NCBI RefSeq assembly: GCF_041431135.1
Contig: NZ_CP107799.1
Location: forward strand, 310,001-374,000
Origin: Streptomyces sp. NBC_00554
Lineage (GTDB): Bacteria > Actinomycetota > Actinomycetes > Streptomycetales > Streptomycetaceae
Direction: 5' to 3'
DNA length: 64,000 nucleotides
The translations under genes and the position numbers were made by a program. Shown one piece after another: positions 60,762 to 64,000 of the stretch (position 1 is the stretch's first letter; each line of letters begins with the position of its first letter). The notes beneath the pieces are model-generated. The model was given only the letters and a program-made list of their open reading frames with translations, was not told where the DNA came from and did no database searches.

Positions 60762-61109
60762 GTGACCGATCCTGCGCCCGCGTCGCTGCCCGCCCCGCCC
60801 TACTACGCCGTGGTGTTCACCGCCGTGCGGACCGCCAGCGACAACGGCTACGGGGAGACGGACGAGCGGTTGATGAAACTGGCTGCCGACCAGCCGGGCT
60901 TCCTCGGTGTCGAATCCGCTCGCGGTGCGGATGGCCTCGGGATCACGGTGTCGTACTGGAGAGACGAGGACTCAATTGCCGCCTGGCGGAATCACGCAGA
61001 GCACGCCCTGGCCCGTGCGCACGGACGCGAGCACTGGTACGCCTCGTTCTCGCTCCAGGTGGCCAAGGTCGAGCGCGCCTACGGGTTTACCCGCCCGGCA
61101 GATTTGTAG
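60762..61109 (+). CDS. Antibiotic biosynthesis monooxygenase (ABM) domain protein
   Basis: 115 residues from GTG 60762, which follows GGAGG. The ferredoxin-like ABM fold shows 'YYAVVFTAVRTASDNGYGET' then 'DQPGFLGVESARGADGLGIT' and 'YWRDEDSIAAWRNHAEHALA'. The W-x-x-H pair is typical of heme-degrading or small-quinone monooxygenases of this family. It stands alone, converging with the amidohydrolase gene. Confidence 0.88.
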   Translation: MTDPAPASLPAPPYYAVVFTAVRTASDNGYGETDERLMKLAADQPGFLGVESARGADGLGITVSYWRDEDSIAAWRNHAEHALARAHGREHWYASFSLQVAKVERAYGFTRPADL

Positions 61110-61147
61110 GTGCCACGTCACCGCAGGCAGTGCAGCGCTGTGTCCGA

Positions 61148-61182
61148 CGGGGCGCTCCGGGCTCGGCCCAGCGAGCGCCCCG
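61148..61182. terminator. Hairpin between convergent genes
   Basis: CGGGGCGCTC (61148-61157) pairs with GAGCGCCCCG (61173-61182). It lies between the ABM gene and the amidohydrolase gene and can end both. Confidence 0.7.
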
Positions 61183-61191
61183 GGACTCCGG

Positions 61192-62586
61192 TCAGGCGGC
61201 CGGCGTGTTGAGCACGTACGTGCGGGAGGCGTTGACCTCGGTGCGCAGCGCGGGAAGGTCGACGTCGAGGACCTGACCGTTCCACTTGCGGGGCCGGCCG
61301 TTGACGAGGACGGCGCTGATGTTGCGGGCGTCGGAACCCAGTACGAGGGTGCCGATGGGGTCGTTGAGGGGCATGTTGTTGAGATCCTCGGCCTGGACGA
61401 CCAGCAGGTCGGCCTTCTTGCCGGGAGTGAGGGAGCCGGTGACGTCGCCGAGGCCGTTGGTGCGTGCGCCCTGGATGGTGGCGAAGTCCAGGACGTCGTG
61501 TGTGGTGATGCGGGAGAGATCGCCGCCCGTTCCGTAGGCGGCGTTGACCGCGCGCATCCGCTGGATCGCGAGCAGGGCCCGCATCTGCGTGAACATGTCG
61601 CTGGCGAGGGCGACTTCGACGTCGATGCTCAGTCCGGGGCGGATACCGACGGCGAGCGCCTCGTCCACCGCGGGGATCGCCGTCTCCAGCCCGATCTGCG
61701 CATCCGAGGTGGGCGCCAGGGCGACCGTGGTGCCGGACTCCCCCATCGCCTTCCATGCCTCGGTGGTCAGACCGGTGGCGTGGATCAGCGTGACGTCGGG
61801 GCCGAGGATGCCGTGCTTGGCCCAGGACAGCACCGCCTCCGACGAGGAAGTGCCGAAGACCGCGTCGACGCTGACACCGATGCCCAAGTCGGCTGCGGTG
61901 CGGGCGAGTTCGGGTCCGTAGGCGAGGGCTGGTCCGGCGATCTCGTCGGTGGCCAGTGTCGCCATGCGCAGCGTGAGCAGCTGGTCGTCACTGCTGAAGT
62001 ACTCGTCCTTGAGGCGGGTCAGGTCGGCCGGCCACTGGCGGTCCCACTCCCCGAAGTGCGGTCCCATGGAGGCGTGGACGCCTCGGATGCCGGTGTCCCG
62101 GAGGGCCTCGATCGCCGCGTCGGAGTGCTCCCGGGTACGGGAGTTGTGGGAGAAGTCGAGCATGGTGGTGATGCCGCTGTCGATCGCGGTCAGCGCCGCC
62201 AGCTTGGTGCCGATGTACATGTCCTGCGGCCGGTAGACCGTGGCGTAGCCGGCCAGGGTGGCCATCACATAGCCGCCGAAGTCGTCGACGTCGGGCATGA
62301 TCCGGCGGAGCTGGGCCTCCCAGGCGTGCCGGTGGGTGTCGACGAGGCCGGGGGCCAGAATGGTGCCGGAGGCGTCGACGACCACCGCGCCGTCCGCGGT
62401 CAGGTTCGGTCCGATCGCGGCGATGGCGTCGCCCTCGACGAGCAGGTCGCTGTTGTGCAGGATGCCCAGTTCCGGGTCCATCGTGACGATGGTGGCGCCG
62501 GTGAACAGGATGCGCCGACGCGGATCGTCGGACTGGCGTCGCAGTTGCTCGAGAAGGCTGGCGCTGTTGGTGTCGTCGGTGTTCAT
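61192..62586 (-). CDS. Amidohydrolase (ATZ/TRZ chlorohydrolase type)
   Basis: 464 residues. The outer beta domain starts 'RILFTGATIVTMDPELGILH', then the metal motif 'GLVDTHRHAWEAQLRRIMPD', a His in 'LDFSHNSRTREHSDA' (strand 3), 'VTLIHATGLTTEAW' and the Asp near 'ALAPTSDAQIGLETAIPAVD'. 'TGSLTPGKKADLLVVQAEDL' closes the outer domain. It belongs to the guanine/hydroxydechloroatrazine deaminase branch. The outer domain is similar to the shell of the Atu4866 fusion at 45805. GGGCC and GAAAGG stand in front of the ATG at 62586. Confidence 0.92.
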   Translation of the reverse strand: MNTDDTNSASLLEQLRRQSDDPRRRILFTGATIVTMDPELGILHNSDLLVEGDAIAAIGPNLTADGAVVVDASGTILAPGLVDTHRHAWEAQLRRIMPDVDDFGGYVMATLAGYATVYRPQDMYIGTKLAALTAIDSGITTMLDFSHNSRTREHSDAAIEALRDTGIRGVHASMGPHFGEWDRQWPADLTRLKDEYFSSDDQLLTLRMATLATDEIAGPALAYGPELARTAADLGIGVSVDAVFGTSSSEAVLSWAKHGILGPDVTLIHATGLTTEAWKAMGESGTTVALAPTSDAQIGLETAIPAVDEALAVGIRPGLSIDVEVALASDMFTQMRALLAIQRMRAVNAAYGTGGDLSRITTHDVLDFATIQGARTNGLGDVTGSLTPGKKADLLVVQAEDLNNMPLNDPIGTLVLGSDARNISAVLVNGRPRKWNGQVLDVDLPALRTEVNASRTYVLNTPAA

Positions 62587-62853
62587 GGCAGGCCCCTTTC
62601 GGGAGGCGCTGAGTCGGAGCCGAGCGGCTTCTGACCCAAGACTCGATCGGTGCCCGAGCGGGAACCAGGTCGCCGTTTCCCTAGGTGCGGCACACCCAGG
62701 ACAGCCCGCGTTCCCTACGCAGCAACGGGCCGACGCCGTGACGACGCCCCGCGAAGGGTGAGTCGAGCACGGTGATCTCGGCCGCGAGGGGGTTCAGTCG
62801 AAGATCGCCCCCGGAAAATCGCTCCGCGGTGCGCCGGACGGCGAGAGACACTC

Positions 62854-63480
62854 ATGCCCATGGATGACACAAGACGCTTCAGTCGGGCGGCAGTTCAATG
62901 GGCGGCCGGAAGTGCCCATGCCGCCTCCGCGGCGCAGGAGTTGGCCGTCGGCCTGGGCATGGTCGTACTCGTCGAAGGCGTCAGCGACCAAGCCGCCCTC
63001 GAAGCGCTGGCTGCGCGCCGCGGCCGGGATCTCGATGCGGAGGGGATCGCGATCGTGCCGTTGGGGGGTGCGACGAGCATCGGACGGTTTCTGAAGCTCT
63101 TCGGTCCGCAGGGCCTCGGACTGCGGCTGGCGGGCCTGTGCGATGTCGGCGAGGAGCCCTATTTCCGGCGCAGCGTGGAGCAGGCGGGGCTCACGTTCAG
63201 CGCCTTCTACGTCTGTGAAGCGGACCTCGAGGACGAGCTGATCCGTGCGCTCGGCGCCGACTCGGTGCAGCAGGTCGTCGAGGAGCAGGGCGAGCTGCGC
63301 TCGTTCCGTACCTTCCAGAAGCAGCCCGCCCAGCGCGAGCGCACCGTGGAGCAGCAGCTCCGGCGCTTCCTGGGTACACACAGCGGCAGGAAGGCGCAGT
63401 ACGCACGCGCGCTCGTGGAGCACCTCGACCCGGCCCGCGTGCCACGGCCCCTGGAGCTCCTGCTCGCGGATGCCACCTGA
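62854..63480 (+). CDS. Stand-alone TOPRIM-domain protein (OLD-nuclease-like)
   Basis: 208 residues. The TOPRIM motifs are 'GMVVLVEGVSDQAALEALAA' (catalytic Glu), 'AIVPLGGATSIGRFLKLFGP' and the D-x-D-like 'LAGLCDVGEEPYFR', followed by 'ADLEDELIRALGADSVQQVV'. This is the OLD-family C-terminal nuclease domain without the ABC-type ATPase normally in front. In Streptomyces it occurs as a separate gene; its role is not known. ATG 62854 or 62860. No partner ATPase is visible in the window. Confidence 0.82.
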   Translation: MPMDDTRRFSRAAVQWAAGSAHAASAAQELAVGLGMVVLVEGVSDQAALEALAARRGRDLDAEGIAIVPLGGATSIGRFLKLFGPQGLGLRLAGLCDVGEEPYFRRSVEQAGLTFSAFYVCEADLEDELIRALGADSVQQVVEEQGELRSFRTFQKQPAQRERTVEQQLRRFLGTHSGRKAQYARALVEHLDPARVPRPLELLLADAT

Positions 63481-63489
63481 AGTCTCCGA

Positions 63490-63519
63490 GGATGCCCCGG
63501 CCTTCAGGCCGGGGCATCC
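63490..63519. terminator. Bidirectional hairpin terminator
   Basis: GGATGCCCCGGCC and GGCCGGGGCATCC form a perfect 13-bp stem with loop TTCA, between the convergent TOPRIM and serine hydrolase genes. Confidence 0.88.
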
Positions 63520-63526
63520 TTCGCTC

Positions 63527-64000
63527 CTACCAGCTCCCGCACATCGCTTGCTGATAGAGGGTCGACAGCGCGTCGTCGATGGGGTGGTGCTGCGGGGTCC
63601 CCGAAGCGTCCAGCTTGTTCCACCTCGCGAGGTTCATCGCGAGGGACACCTGCCGCTCGCCGTCGGACCGGGTCCAGGACATCGTCAGGGCGCCCCATAC
63701 CGTGCCGTCGTGGCCCCAGAAGGTGCCACACCCCGGGATCGTGACCTTCTGCAGACCGAGGCCGTAGTCGATCTGCTGCCCTTCGAGGCTGATGACCGGG
63801 ACCGTGCGCTGCATCTGCGCCAGCGATGACTTGTTGACGATCTCGCCGGAGAGCAGCCGGTCGTAGAAGCGGTTGAGATCTTCCGTGGTCGAGACGAGAC
63901 CGGCCCCTGTCATCGCCCAGGACATGTTGTAGACGCTGTAGTCGCGCGGCGGATCGATCAAGCCGTACAGCGCCTCGTACATCCGCGAGTGCGGCCCGTT
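63527..64000 (-). CDS. Serine hydrolase (beta-lactamase class C/D-Ala carboxypeptidase fold), 3' part
   Basis: The last ~158 residues of a larger protein; the frame is open through the window end, so the start lies outside. 'YNMSWAMTGAGLVSTTEDLN' with 'RFYDRLLSGEIV' and the C-terminal 'YGLGLQKVTIPGCGTFWGHD', 'GTVWGALTMSWTRSDG' are typical of the class C beta-lactamase-like esterase/carboxypeptidase family; 'GHDG' stands in place of the K-T-G/H-x-G triad. The Ser-x-x-Lys motif would be upstream of the window. Secreted in most relatives. Confidence 0.85.
   Translation of the reverse strand, partial: NGPHSRMYEALYGLIDPPRDYSVYNMSWAMTGAGLVSTTEDLNRFYDRLLSGEIVNKSSLAQMQRTVPVISLEGQQIDYGLGLQKVTIPGCGTFWGHDGTVWGALTMSWTRSDGERQVSLAMNLARWNKLDASGTPQHHPIDDALSTLYQQAMCGSW

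Noticed and set aside
1..64000. Antibiotic biosynthetic gene cluster
   Set aside because: No ketosynthase, NRPS, terpene or RiPP core genes are present; the ABM-domain protein and methyltransferase stand alone.

Overview
The window comes from a high-GC actinomycete, almost certainly a Streptomyces. The signs are strong G/C third-position bias, GTG and TTG starts behind GGAG-type ribosome sites, actinobacterial families (MmyB-type XRE regulators, PucR, DUF5937-ArsR, XylFGH-like lipoprotein transporters, a stand-alone TOPRIM protein) and a dense mix of IS families. No tRNA, rRNA, CRISPR array or PKS/NRPS cluster was seen. The mixture of metabolic operons and decayed insertion sequences suggests a chromosome arm or other accessory region.

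1-27.5 kb is a mobile-element patchwork. It starts with a RidA protein, a small hypothetical gene and a SMI1/KNR4 protein. From 1850 to 27436 the DNA is bounded by an ISL3-type left end and right end, flanked by a perfect 8-bp direct repeat (CAAATAGC). This 25.6-kb unit holds a TPR-CHAT protease-like gene with a divergent two-gene operon, a complete ISL3 element, and a nest of insertions: an IS630 (10860-26745, TA duplicated) is split by an IS110 (11718-26452), which is split by a 13.4-kb segment (12688-26077) with ISAs1-type terminal repeats and a perfect 10-bp duplication (TGGGCCCGAC). Removing each layer restores the reading frame of the transposase beneath. The cargo of the innermost layer is metabolic: a XylFGH-like sugar ABC transporter, a LysR regulator, a cyclase/kynurenine-formamidase-like hydrolase, a creatinase-like M24-fold protein without most metal ligands, a second XylF-like lipoprotein, a LacI regulator and a HAD phosphatase.

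27.5-35 kb has hypothetical genes, a nucleotidyltransferase-like protein, two divergent MmyB-like XRE regulators, a MarR/SDR divergent pair, a chimeric SDR fragment and a two-component system. The sensor kinase gene overlaps a secreted GH9 glycoside hydrolase gene (35.2-37.2 kb) by ATGA.

37.2-45.6 kb is a sugar-acid catabolic region: a minus-strand operon (DUF1537 four-carbon acid-sugar kinase, PdxA2-like dehydrogenase, DeoR regulator) facing a plus-strand operon (aldo/keto reductase, HpcH/HpaI aldolase, D-2-hydroxyacid dehydrogenase, Nramp-like transporter). It resembles the known D-threonate/D-erythronate route through 4-phosphates to DHAP.

45.8-64 kb has an Atu4866 protein fused to a barrel-less amidohydrolase shell, a thioredoxin-like protein, a PucR regulator facing a ferredoxin reductase-fatty acid desaturase operon, two DUF5937-ArsR regulators that each face a gene across a GATTC-N10-GAATC operator, a DinB protein, an MFS exporter, a methyltransferase, an F420-reductase-like protein, a monooxygenase-type small protein, a complete amidohydrolase, a TOPRIM protein and the 3' part of a serine hydrolase. 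IS630 and IS5 remnants and truncated host genes (SDR, LLM oxidoreductase, flavoprotein) lie between them.
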